Assembly (NCBI GenBank): GCA_965275905.1
Contig: CBDHYJ010000038.1
Location: 32,658-96,657 of the forward strand
Direction of reading: 5' to 3'
From: CBDAQD01 sp965275905
GTDB lineage: Bacteria > Pseudomonadota > Alphaproteobacteria > Rhizobiales > JAJFHC01
Length of the DNA: 64,000 nucleotides
Below are positions 51,627 to 60,924 of the stretch, piece after piece. Made by a program: the position numbers and the translations under genes. The notes under the pieces were generated by a model, which had not been told where the DNA came from, did no database searches, and saw nothing but the letters and a program-made list of their open reading frames with translations. The number at the start of each line of letters is the position of its first letter. The first letter of the stretch is position 1.

Positions 51627-52286
51627 ATGCGCATGCGACTGAGGCTGGCGGCGGGGCTGTCTGCCGTCATTTTTGCGGGGGCGATTGTTGGACTGACGGG
51701 CATTGCGGACACGGCGAGCGCCGATCAGAGGCGAGATCCCGTTACGAATACCGTGGAAGACGTAGGTGATGCGATCGCCGGGATTTTCAGCGAGTTCGGG
51801 AAGAGTTTCGAGCGGGCGGGCAATGACATCGAGCGGCTGTTCACCGGACGATCGCGAAAACTGGTCAACTACGATCGGAAATACCGGCCGGGCACGATCG
51901 TCATTTCAACGAAGGAGCGGAATCTCTACTACGTGACCGCGCGGGGTAGGGCGCTGAGGTACCGGGTCGGCGTTGGACGAGAAGGGTTCACCTGGAGCGG
52001 CAAGTCTTACGTTTCACGGAAAGCAGAGTGGCCGTCCTGGCGGCCGCCGCCGGAGATGCTGAAGCGCCAACCCGATCTGCCACGCTACATGCCCGGTGGT
52101 CCGAACAATCCGCTGGGGGCCCGGGCGCTTTATCTGGGAGATACGCTTTATCGTATTCACGGGACCAGAGAAGCACACACGATCGGAGGCGCGGTCTCAA
52201 GCGGATGCATTCGGCTCTTGAACGCTGACGTGATTGATCTTTATCGGCGCGTCAAGATTGGTTCGCCTGTCTACGTCTATCACTAA
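51627..52286 (+). CDS. L,D-transpeptidase (YkuD), exported
   Basis: A 219-residue periplasmic YkuD enzyme. The ATG at 51627 has AGGAG seven bases ahead and opens a signal peptide (RLAAGLSAVIFAGAIVGL, cleavage after ASA). The catalytic region is IHGTREAHTIGGAVSSGCIR. From the PPPEMLKRQPDLPRYM segment to the end it is closely similar to the 23829-24503 protein. The linker differs: this one has an acidic helical segment (VGDAIAGIFSEFGKSFERAG). Both therefore act on peptidoglycan, perhaps under different conditions. Confidence 0.92.
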   Translation: MRMRLRLAAGLSAVIFAGAIVGLTGIADTASADQRRDPVTNTVEDVGDAIAGIFSEFGKSFERAGNDIERLFTGRSRKLVNYDRKYRPGTIVISTKERNLYYVTARGRALRYRVGVGREGFTWSGKSYVSRKAEWPSWRPPPEMLKRQPDLPRYMPGGPNNPLGARALYLGDTLYRIHGTREAHTIGGAVSSGCIRLLNADVIDLYRRVKIGSPVYVYH

Positions 52287-52334
52287 CCTGGCATGACAGA
52301 TTTCGCATCCGCTTCGCACGGCACGGCTCTGAGA

Positions 52335-52892
52335 TCAGAATGCTTTTGCTTTCGATGCTTCGGCCACTGCGTCCGTACCGGCTTCACCGGCGAGCTTTGT
52401 GAATTGTTTGCCGCGCTGGTCGCGGCTATTCACGTCTCCGATCCAAACGCGTCTCAACTCGTCGGCATCGTAAAGGGCTGCCTTGTACGTGAGCGGCGCG
52501 CTCGGAACCTCTTCATTGGGATCCGTGTAGTTGAATCCTGAGAGAATAACGGACTTTACGACCGACTTGCCCCCGCGCCTGAAGACGAAGGGGTCCAGCA
52601 CGAAGACCTTGGTCGCACCGGTGCCGAGGACGCGTGCCACCATTGCCTTGGCAGTCTTGTCGGCGCCAGGCGGAGAAATCGATGACATTGTGATCGCCTG
52701 CGCTCCCCTTTGTTGGAGAGCTGCGGCCATGCCGGCCTCTGCCGCAATGCGCGCTTCAGGCGGCATGCGTATCGCCACGACAACGACCTTGCCGTAGCTG
52801 GCCGCTTGAGTCGCTGGCGTTTGGGCCTTCTTCGTTGTCTGACAAGCTGAAAGAAGGACGGCAAGGAGCGCCACTATCGTCAGGTTTTTCAT
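52335..52892 (-). CDS. Predicted lipoprotein, 185 residues
   Basis: A lipoprotein with signal peptide MKNLTIVALLAVLLSAC (lipobox L-S-A-C; Cys at 17). The mature part is an alpha/beta domain (YGKVVVVAIRMPPEARIAAE, GTGATKVFVLDPFVF, YKAALYDADELRRVWIGDV), which recalls lipoproteins of the GNA1162/YajG-like envelope type but is not assigned. It converges with the L,D-transpeptidase gene and diverges from the toxin-like gene. An envelope role is likely. Confidence 0.75.
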   Translation of the reverse strand: MKNLTIVALLAVLLSACQTTKKAQTPATQAASYGKVVVVAIRMPPEARIAAEAGMAAALQQRGAQAITMSSISPPGADKTAKAMVARVLGTGATKVFVLDPFVFRRGGKSVVKSVILSGFNYTDPNEEVPSAPLTYKAALYDADELRRVWIGDVNSRDQRGKQFTKLAGEAGTDAVAEASKAKAF

Positions 52893-52960
52893 ACGCGCAC
52901 GCTAAGCGCTCAATGCCCGCATTGCAAACCTCTCACTCAATTCAGAACAGGAAGTAACCC

Positions 52961-53962
52961 TTGGAGTCGATATTTCCTCTGAACCGGGCAGTCGGCCTTG
53001 GGCGGGAGCCTGATAAAGACGACATAATCAACCTGAAGTTTACGCTCAACAGGCTCGGGTTTTTCGATTTGCCACATCACGGTATTACACCAATGCCGGA
53101 GCCGGCACTAACAGTAGCCATAAAGAAATTTCAGTCGGCAAACGCCCTCGATGTCGACGGTATTGTCAAACCCGGTGGTGCTACGGCACGGGCTATCGGA
53201 GACCGGATCGACACTGTCATCAAAGAGAATCCGTCGAACGACGGCAAGCCATTTCCGGGTGATGTCGCCGAGAACCTCGGTTTCGACGTATTCGGCAGAC
53301 ACGCCAGGAGCGGTACCGGTGAGAGCCGCCCGGGCGGTCCCAATAGCGCGGGAAGTCGATCGGAGGACGGAACGGAGATGATCCTGGAGAGGATCCAAAA
53401 GCCAAATTCCGGATCAAAAGGGTATTCCCAACTTCCCAAGATTACCAAGATCGAACCAAACCAGGGGCCAGTTTCACCTGAGGAGATTTTCCGATTTGTC
53501 GATTTCGATAAGGAAGGTCCCGATGATGTTGGAAACGCGATAACGCGCATTCCGAATATCTTTCGATTAAATCTCGTTAGTGGCAAGGCGACCAAGGCGG
53601 CGAAGAGACTGTTTCCGGGAACCGCGTCGCTCGACAGCGAACGGGATGCATTCCGCCATGCCTACTGGTCATACCTCATGTCGGAAGCGTTCGGTCCGAG
53701 CTTTGCCAAGGACATTGGCGATGGTCACGAACGACGATCACTGCGACAGTTTCTGAAGGGCGTTGACCCCCGAACAAATGTGCCGCCGGGGGAGCTTCGG
53801 CGAGACATCGGATCGCAACTGATGGATCTCTATAACAATCATATTGGACGCGAGCTTTTCCGGGAGTTCGGAAAGTCAGGGCGAGACGCAGAAGAGATAG
53901 TGATGGAAGCCCTGAAACAAGGCAGGCTTCAGTTGAAAAAGTTCAAGATCAAGGCGCGATAG
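52961..53962 (+). CDS. Toxin-like protein: peptidoglycan-binding-like N-terminus and DUF6973-like C-terminus
   Basis: A 333-residue protein starting at a TTG with AGGAAG eight bases ahead. Residues about 12-85 resemble a PG_binding_1 helical domain (REPDKDDIINLKFTLNRLG, ALTVAIKKFQSANALDVDGI). Residues 90-170 are a low-complexity linker. The C-terminal domain (about 190-333) has the layout of DUF6973: ERDAFRHAYWSYLMSEAFGP, DGHERRS and LMDLYNNHIGREL, with conserved Arg, His, His, Asp and Asn. No Sec signal was seen. The two-part layout recalls rhizobial polymorphic toxins with variable ends, so I infer a lysin-like or effector role. The next gene, on the opposite strand, is a membrane protein. 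Confidence 0.6.
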   Translation: MESIFPLNRAVGLGREPDKDDIINLKFTLNRLGFFDLPHHGITPMPEPALTVAIKKFQSANALDVDGIVKPGGATARAIGDRIDTVIKENPSNDGKPFPGDVAENLGFDVFGRHARSGTGESRPGGPNSAGSRSEDGTEMILERIQKPNSGSKGYSQLPKITKIEPNQGPVSPEEIFRFVDFDKEGPDDVGNAITRIPNIFRLNLVSGKATKAAKRLFPGTASLDSERDAFRHAYWSYLMSEAFGPSFAKDIGDGHERRSLRQFLKGVDPRTNVPPGELRRDIGSQLMDLYNNHIGRELFREFGKSGRDAEEIVMEALKQGRLQLKKFKIKAR

Positions 53963-54076
53963 GATGTCTCTAGCTGCGAGGGCTCTGATTTGATCGCCCG
54001 GATTGGTTCACCCATGACTGCGGGAGAACGGGTGTAAACGAGTTGTCGACTGGGACCTTGAGTGACGAGTCGGTGA

Positions 54077-54601
54077 TCATGATTTGTCGATCGCCAGCCT
54101 CCGGATTGACAGGCAATACAGAAACGCCGGGCCCACGAAAAGCAATGCTGAGATGCTCACCTTGAGAACATAGAGCAACAATTCAAGCGGTGTTACGTCG
54201 GGCGTTCTTGAGGGGTCCAAAACGAAACCGAGATCGGGAAAATGAAACTGAATATCTGTAATCAGTGCCAAGCCGCTGACCAGAAACCAAATACTTGGGG
54301 GAAGATATACGAGCAGGCGGTACCAGAAACTTTCAGTTCTGTTCGATGAAAAACCAATTTGTTCAGTTTTTCGAACTGCTCGCCAGTAGGCCCAGGGAGG
54401 CCCGAGCAAGACAACCGTCGTAACGAAAACCGAAAAGTAGTGCTTGGAGAATGCCAGAATCAGAGGGTTCCGAAATTCGTCGAATTGGTCCATTGCGTCC
54501 CAGTAATAGTATACGAGAAGTTCGGGGTGGAACGACACATAACCAACGAAAAATCCCGCAATTGTAATTGGAACCCAGACAACTGTGACCGTAATTTCCA
54601 T
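54077..54601 (-). CDS. Four-helix membrane protein of unknown family
   Basis: A 174-residue membrane protein with four predicted helices: EITVTVVWVPITIAGFFVG, HYFSVFVTTVVLLGPPWAYW, RLLVYLPPSIWFLVSGLAL and LLLYVLKVSISALLFVGPAF. The ATG at 54601 is preferred over a GTG at 54628, though neither has a clear ribosome binding site. Aromatic-rich loops face either side. It converges on the toxin-like gene at 53962, so it is not co-translated with it. A protective role for that protein is conceivable but unsupported. Confidence 0.65.
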   Translation of the reverse strand: MEITVTVVWVPITIAGFFVGYVSFHPELLVYYYWDAMDQFDEFRNPLILAFSKHYFSVFVTTVVLLGPPWAYWRAVRKTEQIGFSSNRTESFWYRLLVYLPPSIWFLVSGLALITDIQFHFPDLGFVLDPSRTPDVTPLELLLYVLKVSISALLFVGPAFLYCLSIRRLAIDKS

Positions 54602-54828
54602 CCATAAGCTGGCTCTGCGAAATTGCACCGGCTGCGGCCTTCATGGCAATTGAGTTTCGTAACTCGATTGAGAATACGTCATTGGATGTAAGTTTCCGTC
54701 GATGCGTTCGCAATATGTTCGGGAACAGCCGGACGCTGAGTCTATGGAAGGCCCGGGCCGACCGGGGGCAGCGGACACCGGACCTTCCTGCCGCAAGCGC
54801 GGCATTCGGCAATTCAGCGATGCGATAG

Positions 54829-55182
54829 TCAGATCGGGCGGACGCGGATGATCCTTCCGGTGTAGGCATCGACAGACAGTTTGTATCTATGCCCGTACTT
54901 CATGCACCGGATCCGATAGATACCCCTGCGGATCGTAATGCGCTGGAAGTCGCTATAGCGCTGGCGCCGCAGGCGCTCCAGAATCCGCTCCAGCGGCATC
55001 TGATTGAAGAGATAGAGATTTTGTCCCGAATCGTATTGCTCGAACCCCGGACTGCCAACCTTGTGAACCCAGTTCGATAGCTCTATGCCGGGTTGGGATG
55101 CGGCAACAGTCGAGGCGGATGCACAAACGCCGGCAACAAGGCCGATCACTAACGAGAAAGCAAAGGTTTTACGCATGAGCAT
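54829..55182 (-). CDS. Exported PepSY-like protein
   Basis: A 117-residue protein with a signal peptide (TFAFSLVIGLVAGVCASASTVAA). The C-terminal half (ERILERLRRQRYSDFQRITI, IYRIRCMKYGHRYKLSVDAYTGRIIRVRP) fits a PepSY-type small domain. The 63345-63701 protein ends in the same way (LFKIKVDARSGRIVWKRR). Such proteins are found in the periplasm of Rhizobiales and their function is unknown. The upstream 289 bases hold no other gene. Confidence 0.7.
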   Translation of the reverse strand: MLMRKTFAFSLVIGLVAGVCASASTVAASQPGIELSNWVHKVGSPGFEQYDSGQNLYLFNQMPLERILERLRRQRYSDFQRITIRRGIYRIRCMKYGHRYKLSVDAYTGRIIRVRPI

Positions 55183-55471
55183 GGTCCGTTGGTCTCCTCA
55201 CCCTGCCGCTGATTCCAAGATGATGGCCAACGTTGTGTGAACGAGATTGGAAACCTCTGTTTAGCCGCGGTTCATCTTTGCAATCACTGAGCTTCGCAAC
55301 GTGACTCGCCAACCTTTTTGACCTGCGCGCCATGCATCACATTGAGGTGCGAGCTGTTTTGATCTGAATCCAATCCGGGCTCTGGACGGCATGCTCGCCA
55401 CCGGCATGGATACGTTGCCGACCGGTAGCCGCTGAGCATTTCCAAGCCAACCGCAGTGCGAGAGAGGAAAA

Positions 55472-55912
55472 ATGACCTCACGTGGGCGTCCGACAATATT
55501 CAGCAAAGCGCTTGCCGAAGAAATCTGTCGCAGACTCGCGGAAGGAGAGTCCTTGCGAGATGCTTGCGCCGCAGAGGATATGCCCAATCGCGACACTGTG
55601 CGGCGATGGCTCGCGAAGCGCGAGACATTCAGGAAGATGTACGCGTCCGCCAGAGAGCAGCAGGCTGAGCATTTTGTCGATGAGATTGTCTCAATTGCCG
55701 ACACCGAGGAAAACTCGACACGGGCGAGGGTCCGGATTGACGCTCGTAAATGGGCGGTAGTGAAACTCGCACCGAAGAAATACGGCGACAAAGCGGAAAT
55801 CCAGATGACCGGGACGATTGACATTGCCGGTCAGTTGGAGCGCGCGCGTCAAAGAGTACGCGGCAGAGTTGACTGCGCTGACCCCGCAAGCGACATCGAT
55901 GGCCGCGAATAG
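55472..55912 (+). CDS. Terminase small subunit-like protein
   Basis: A 146-residue DNA-binding protein. The N-terminal helix-turn-helix reads RGRPTIFSKALAEEICRRLA, EGESLRDACAAEDMPNRDTV, RRWLAKRETFRKMYASAREQ, the pattern of phage small terminase subunits that recognise the packaging site. The C-terminal DARKWAVVKLAPKKYGDKAE is also typical of terminase small subunits. It overlaps the large terminase gene. No phage structural genes are nearby. Confidence 0.82.
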   Translation: MTSRGRPTIFSKALAEEICRRLAEGESLRDACAAEDMPNRDTVRRWLAKRETFRKMYASAREQQAEHFVDEIVSIADTEENSTRARVRIDARKWAVVKLAPKKYGDKAEIQMTGTIDIAGQLERARQRVRGRVDCADPASDIDGRE

Positions 55913-57335
55913 GGATCCTCAATTGGATCTGGCCAGCGAAATCGGCGAGTGTTTCGCCGATCCTCTGCGGTTTGTTCACTTCGTATTCGAATGGGGCGAA
56001 GGCGAATTGGCCGACCATCCGGGGCCGGACCCGATACAGACCGAAGTCCTCCGTACGATCCGCGATTGTGCCTACAACACTGACGAAGCATTTAGGCTGG
56101 CGGTTGCCTCGGGCCACGGCATCGGCAAGACCGCGCTCGTTGCGTGGCTGATCTTGTGGTTCATGTCGACCCGGGTGAAATGCGCCGGGGTGGTGACAGC
56201 AAATACGCGCGATCAGTTGACGTCAAAGACGTGGCGGGAACTCGCTCTCTGGCATCGCCGGGCCATCCATCGCCACTGGTTTCGATGGACCGCAACGAAG
56301 TTCTGTCAGGTGGACCATCCAGATGCCTGGTTCGTATCGGCGATCCCGTGGTCTTCCGAACGTTCGGAGGCCTTTGCCGGACTGCACGCCCGCGATGTGC
56401 TTGTTATCTACGACGAAGCATCCGCAATAGACGAAGCGATCTGGGAGGTCTCCGAGGGGGCCATGACGACACCGGGTGCGATGTGGTTCGTATTCGGCAA
56501 CCCCACGCGCAACACCGGACGTTTCCGCGAGTGCTTCGGCCGATACCGTCACCGCTGGACAACGCGGCAGGTCGACAGTCGGGGATCCCGTTTCGCCAAC
56601 CAGGCGCAGGTGTCGCAGTGGATCGAGGATTACGGCGAGGACAGCGACTTTGTTCGGGTCAGGGTGCGCGGGCTGTTTCCGCGAGCAGGGTCGGATCAGT
56701 TTATCTCGCAGGCCACAGTCGAGGCCGCTGCCTCCCGCGTGGAGGCCGGGTTTGGCCCCAGGGTACTCGGCGTAGATGTTGCCCGCTTCGGTGACGATGA
56801 AACGGTTCTGGTTCTTCGGAACGGAGCAAACGTTGAATGGTTGCGCCGGAACCGGGGACTTGACCTGATGCAAACGGCGGCGCGCGTGGCCGATGCCATA
56901 ACGGAAGAAAAGCCTCACGCCGTTATGATTGACGGTGTCGGCGTCGGCGGTGGGGTGGTCGACCGGCTGAGGCAGTTAGGTTTCCGGGTTCACGACATCA
57001 ACGGAGGCGGACAGGCGCTTGATGAACGGCGTTACGCGAACCTCCGCGCCGAAATGTGGTCAAAGATGCGGGACTGGTTGAACGATCGCGGCAGCATCCC
57101 GGACGACGATCAGCCCCTTGCATCGGATCTCACCGGCCCTCAGTACGGCTTCGACATTCGAAACCGGCTGCAGCTCGAAAAGAAGCAGGACATGAAGGCG
57201 AGGGGGCTTTCAAGCCCGGACGCCGGCGACGCTCTTGCCCTGACATTCGCAAGGCCTGTTGCCTTGCCCGACATTGCCGCCAAACGCTTCGAAACAGCTG
57301 TCCCGCCGCGCGATCCGCTTGGAGATGAGTCCTGA
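55899..57335 (+). CDS. Phage terminase large subunit
   Basis: A 478-residue packaging motor. The ATPase domain has Walker A at about residues 69-77 (ASGHGIGKTALV) and Walker B at about 167-175 (VLVIYDEASAI). The RNase H-like nuclease domain keeps its three acidic sites: GVDVARFGDDETVLV, VMIDGVGVGG and SSPDAGDALALTFA. All catalytic elements look intact. The ATG at 55899 overlaps the small terminase by 14 bases; a TTG at 55818 is a longer alternative. No portal, capsid or tail gene follows. Confidence 0.9.
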   Translation: MAANRDPQLDLASEIGECFADPLRFVHFVFEWGEGELADHPGPDPIQTEVLRTIRDCAYNTDEAFRLAVASGHGIGKTALVAWLILWFMSTRVKCAGVVTANTRDQLTSKTWRELALWHRRAIHRHWFRWTATKFCQVDHPDAWFVSAIPWSSERSEAFAGLHARDVLVIYDEASAIDEAIWEVSEGAMTTPGAMWFVFGNPTRNTGRFRECFGRYRHRWTTRQVDSRGSRFANQAQVSQWIEDYGEDSDFVRVRVRGLFPRAGSDQFISQATVEAAASRVEAGFGPRVLGVDVARFGDDETVLVLRNGANVEWLRRNRGLDLMQTAARVADAITEEKPHAVMIDGVGVGGGVVDRLRQLGFRVHDINGGGQALDERRYANLRAEMWSKMRDWLNDRGSIPDDDQPLASDLTGPQYGFDIRNRLQLEKKQDMKARGLSSPDAGDALALTFARPVALPDIAAKRFETAVPPRDPLGDES

Positions 57336-57590
57336 GATCAACCTGCGGCACGCTGACCAAAAGTGCCTGTATTGGAATGGGCGCAATACAATGTGCATGG
57401 TCGGCGTCCCGCCCGGCAGGTTTTCACAACGCCGGATAGAGTGGTTCCCCGGCTCGGCTCTGTGTCGCCGTGCGTCCAGCTATTTCATCTGGTGCGGCGC
57501 ATTCCTCGCGCGACAACGAAAACTCCGCCGGTGATGCCACGGGCAGGAATGCCGATCGCCAACTCGGAAAGATCGTGGCGTTCGAGGATT

Positions 57591-57992
57591 TCAGGCGCCG
57601 AACAATCCAATGATCACGCCCTGGACGACGAACACGCCAAGCCAATGACCGCCATCGATAATGGTAAGCGACCAGGGCTTGTCCTGAAATCTGTGGTTGA
57701 CGCTCAGCGTGGTCGCTACAAACGCCAGCCAGACGAAGAAAGCAACCGTCGCGCCCCTTGCGGCACTCACTTCTCCCAGATGTCCGATGAGACCCGCCAT
57801 GAAGTACGCGACAATGAGATGGGAAATGATCGCAACGATATAGGGTTGGGGCTTTTGCTTGGGCTGTTCCGTCAAGCCGACGGCGGCCATCCATGGTTTG
57901 GACAGAGCTGTGTACCACACCGCACCGAAGCCGAATGCGGCGAGGGCAGCAACGACGACCGCGATGTAATTGATTCCCGCAAACTGCATCAC
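57591..57992 (-). CDS. DUF1761 family membrane protein
   Basis: A 133-residue, four-helix membrane protein of the DUF1761 family: NYIAVVVAALAAFGFGAVWY, LSKPWMAAVGLTEQPKQ, then YIVAIISHLIVAYFMAGLIG and FVWLAFVATTLSVNHRFQ, ending WLGVFVVQGVIIGLFGA. The function of the family is unknown. It converges with the large terminase gene, with 255 bases between that hold no further gene. Confidence 0.85.
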   Translation of the reverse strand: MMQFAGINYIAVVVAALAAFGFGAVWYTALSKPWMAAVGLTEQPKQKPQPYIVAIISHLIVAYFMAGLIGHLGEVSAARGATVAFFVWLAFVATTLSVNHRFQDKPWSLTIIDGGHWLGVFVVQGVIIGLFGA

Positions 57993-58168
57993 ATTTCCTC
58001 CCGGCAGGCGTTCTGTTGCCCCGCAGTGAATTTCAACAGGCAGAGATTTTTCAACGGATATTTGCCCAACATGCAGTGGATCACAACCGCCAATGAATGA
58101 TCGGTCCGGCGTTGCGAAACCGGCCGGCCGGAAAAGGAAGGTGGCTCAGAATGCTACGGACCGGGGGG

Positions 58169-58507
58169 CTACGCTTGCTTTGACATATGCGGAGATGCCT
58201 GCGCAGAGATGATCTCGATGATCTTCTCGACTTCCATGGAGTCGGCGTCGGTGGCCTGCCGGATGAGTTTTCTCAAATGCGGTACTTCGACCCGCTTGGA
58301 AAGCCGACGGAGTTCTGGAATGATCTCAGGGTCGAGACGTGCATCAATGCCTTGAAGCTCGGCCACGGAGTTGAGGAATTTGACGGAGTATACAGACCAG
58401 CCCGAAACATATCTGGTCAGATCCTCGATCGCCGCATTTCTAAGATCATCAAAGTTTTCCGACAAGAATTCCGGGCTGTATCCGCCGCTTGCTTGCTTCG
58501 AAGGCAT
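58169..58507 (-). CDS. Hypothetical protein, 112 residues
   Basis: An all-helical cytoplasmic protein of unknown family. Segments are SENFDDLRNAAIEDLTRYVS, DPEIIPELRRLSKRVEVPHL and DADSMEVEKIIEIISAQASP. No signal or membrane segment is present. It is a single gene with gaps of 177 and 215 bases to its neighbours, and no clear ribosome binding site was found. Confidence 0.6.
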   Translation of the reverse strand: MPSKQASGGYSPEFLSENFDDLRNAAIEDLTRYVSGWSVYSVKFLNSVAELQGIDARLDPEIIPELRRLSKRVEVPHLRKLIRQATDADSMEVEKIIEIISAQASPHMSKQA

Positions 58508-58722
58508 GACTTCAGCATCTGATGGCTAAATGCACTCGATAGGAACCAGAGCACAACTTTTAGTAGAAAATATGGCGAAGCAAGCAATTAAACGTAGAGC
58601 AATCTTGCCGGCGCCTGCTGCTGACTGAACGAGCGCCAAAAGGAACTACGAACGGCAGACACGTTGGAGCCCCGCCTCGCGACGGAGGCGACTTGGTAAT
58701 GTTTCTCACTGCATTCGAATAT

Positions 58723-60924
58723 CTAGGACTTCGAAGGCGTTGCCGGGGATCTGTTCCCAAAAGTGCCGCGTGCCGGCGCATGCTGGCGTTCAGCGGGGCG
58801 AGGAGATAATCGAGGGGTCTCGATATGGAGGCGTCCGCCGGGATTCGGATTCTGAGGCTGAGCGTGTGGCGTGGCAGCCGCAGCGGCGCCAAGACCTGCT
58901 GTGTCTCGAAAAGGCTGTGGCGCCTGAGGCGCTGTTTGGGGCGGTGGTGCCGCAGGTATAGCCTGAGCCTGAGCGCGTTGAGCACTTGCTTCCACTTGAC
59001 CCCTTAAGCCGTGTTCCGCCGGAGATTGGCTTGGCGCCGTGTAGGACGGCGTGGCTGCGACCTGAGCGGGCGAAACTTGTCCTCCCTGAGCATGAGGCGG
59101 CGGCGCAGGCACCGTTTGAGGTTGCCGAGTTTCTGTCCGCATCTGAGTAAGTGCGGCTGCTGCATCGGCCGGAGAATTTTGCAGGGGCGAGGATTGTGTA
59201 ACCGGCGTTTCGGCCCCCGGCTGCGGGGCGGTTGAGCGGGGTGGCGTAGCGGCTGGTTGGGCTGGCTCTTCGGCTGTCCCCCTCCAGCGTGCGACGACGT
59301 TCTCAAGAAAGCGGGCGTCCCCAACATCATGTGACCAGTTTTCGCTGAACCGGGCAGTGTTGCTCCGGGGCATTGCATCATCGGGCAAGCGATCAAATCG
59401 AATGCGTCCCGGCAACGCTATTCCCTCGCCGAAGGCGATCGCCTCGCGCTCGCCCATTGACGGAAGGAATTCAAGCAGACTGGTTGCAGCGTCATACACC
59501 GCCGCCTTTACGATCTCCTGATCGCGTTCGTTGGTCATGCGCATTGCGAAAACGGTGGAACACTGTGAGAGGATGGTGGAATCAAGCTCCGCAGCTCTTT
59601 GGCTCACGACCGAAAGGGAGACGCCGTATTTGCGTCCTTCTTTAGCGATGCGTGAGAGTGCGCGTTTCGCGGGTTCGAATCCGAGGCTCGTGTCCTGCGG
59701 CATGTAACGGTGGGCTTCTTCACAGACGAGGTGGATCGGTATGGCGCCGTTGCTCCACAGTGCGAAGTCGAAGGTCATCCTGCATAGAACAGACACCACG
59801 GCGCTGACCACCTCTGTCGGGAGGCTGGCGAGTTCTATAATGGTGATGGGCTTTCCATTAACCGGCACTCGAAAGAGGTGTCCGAGGATCTCGGACATTT
59901 TGTCCTCAACGGTGAGACTCCCGAACATGAAAGTATAACGCGGATCAAGCGAAAGAGATTCGATGCGGGCTTTGAGATGCTTGAACGGGCCACGTTCGCG
60001 GCGCAGATCCAGTCTGCCCAGATGCTCGTCGAGCATTGCGACAAGGTCCGATGCGCGATAGGGCACGGGCGTGTCTACTGTTATGCTGCCTGTATCCACC
60101 GGGCGCCTCTGAATAACGCCCGTACGATCTCGGCTGCGGCCGGCGGCATAACGCTGCTTGGCCAGAGGGATCAATTCCGCGAGGATTTCAATTTCAGTTT
60201 CACGATCCTTCTCGCCGCCAAGCACGACCTCGACGATTTCTTCAAAAGTGAACAGCCAAAATGGAAGATTCAGATTCTGCGGCGCGATCACTTCAGCCAA
60301 ACCGGCGAACGAGGTTCCGTACTCGTTATGCGGATCCAGCAACAAAACATGGGATTGCGGATTGTTCTCGAGAATACCCCGTAGGATGAGCGCGACAGAG
60401 CAGGACTTGCCTGTTCCTGTGGAGCCGAGGATCGCGAAGTGTTTGCCGAGCATCTCGTCAATGTCGATCATCGCCGGAATCGACATGTCCTGCTGGATCG
60501 CGCCGATCCGCATGCTTGTTCCTTTGGGATTGCAATAAGCCTGCTGGAGTTGCGTGTGTGACGCGATACAAACCCTGTCGCCGAGAGCGGGATACTTGGT
60601 GATCCCGCGGCGAAACTCGATCGGAGCACCTTCTTCGGGCGAGCAGAGTTCTCCCATCAGCTCCAATTCGGCAACGAGAATCTCCTTCTCGCCGGCGCTC
60701 TGCGCAGGTGCTGGAATACTCAGCGCCGTCACAAGACCAAAGGCCGTTGACGCGCGTGTTTCGACGGCGAGCAGCGTCCCCATTTGAGCGCCCTGCGCGT
60801 CCTGGACGCCGATATCGCCATCCAGCGCGACAATCGCCTGCGATCCGCTTATCGACACTACGCGACCGATGGTCGGGTTGGACGAGACGAGGTAATCCGG
60901 AACCTGCATCTTGTTGGCGGACAT
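58723..60924 (-). CDS. HerA-like ATPase with long disordered tail
   Basis: A 733-residue FtsK/HerA-superfamily ATPase. Residues about 10-150 form the N-terminal beta-barrel (HAS) domain, with IGRVVSISGSQAIVALDGDIG. The ATPase core (about 155-540) has Walker A AILGSTGTGKSCSVALIL, HVLLLDPHNEYG, and Walker B HLVCEEAHRYMP. The last 185 residues are Pro, Gln and Ala-rich and disordered, which I have not seen as a standard HerA feature. HerA proteins pump or translocate DNA, with NurA in archaea; no NurA is nearby. Its ATG overlaps the kinase stop by one base, so it belongs to the kinase transcript. Confidence 0.87.
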   Translation of the reverse strand: MSANKMQVPDYLVSSNPTIGRVVSISGSQAIVALDGDIGVQDAQGAQMGTLLAVETRASTAFGLVTALSIPAPAQSAGEKEILVAELELMGELCSPEEGAPIEFRRGITKYPALGDRVCIASHTQLQQAYCNPKGTSMRIGAIQQDMSIPAMIDIDEMLGKHFAILGSTGTGKSCSVALILRGILENNPQSHVLLLDPHNEYGTSFAGLAEVIAPQNLNLPFWLFTFEEIVEVVLGGEKDRETEIEILAELIPLAKQRYAAGRSRDRTGVIQRRPVDTGSITVDTPVPYRASDLVAMLDEHLGRLDLRRERGPFKHLKARIESLSLDPRYTFMFGSLTVEDKMSEILGHLFRVPVNGKPITIIELASLPTEVVSAVVSVLCRMTFDFALWSNGAIPIHLVCEEAHRYMPQDTSLGFEPAKRALSRIAKEGRKYGVSLSVVSQRAAELDSTILSQCSTVFAMRMTNERDQEIVKAAVYDAATSLLEFLPSMGEREAIAFGEGIALPGRIRFDRLPDDAMPRSNTARFSENWSHDVGDARFLENVVARWRGTAEEPAQPAATPPRSTAPQPGAETPVTQSSPLQNSPADAAAALTQMRTETRQPQTVPAPPPHAQGGQVSPAQVAATPSYTAPSQSPAEHGLRGQVEASAQRAQAQAIPAAPPPQTAPQAPQPFRDTAGLGAAAAATPHAQPQNPNPGGRLHIETPRLSPRPAERQHAPARGTFGNRSPATPSKS

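Noticed and set aside
52961..57335. A full prophage from the toxin-like gene to the terminases
   Set aside because: No integrase, portal, capsid, tail or attachment repeats were seen; only the terminases are phage-type.
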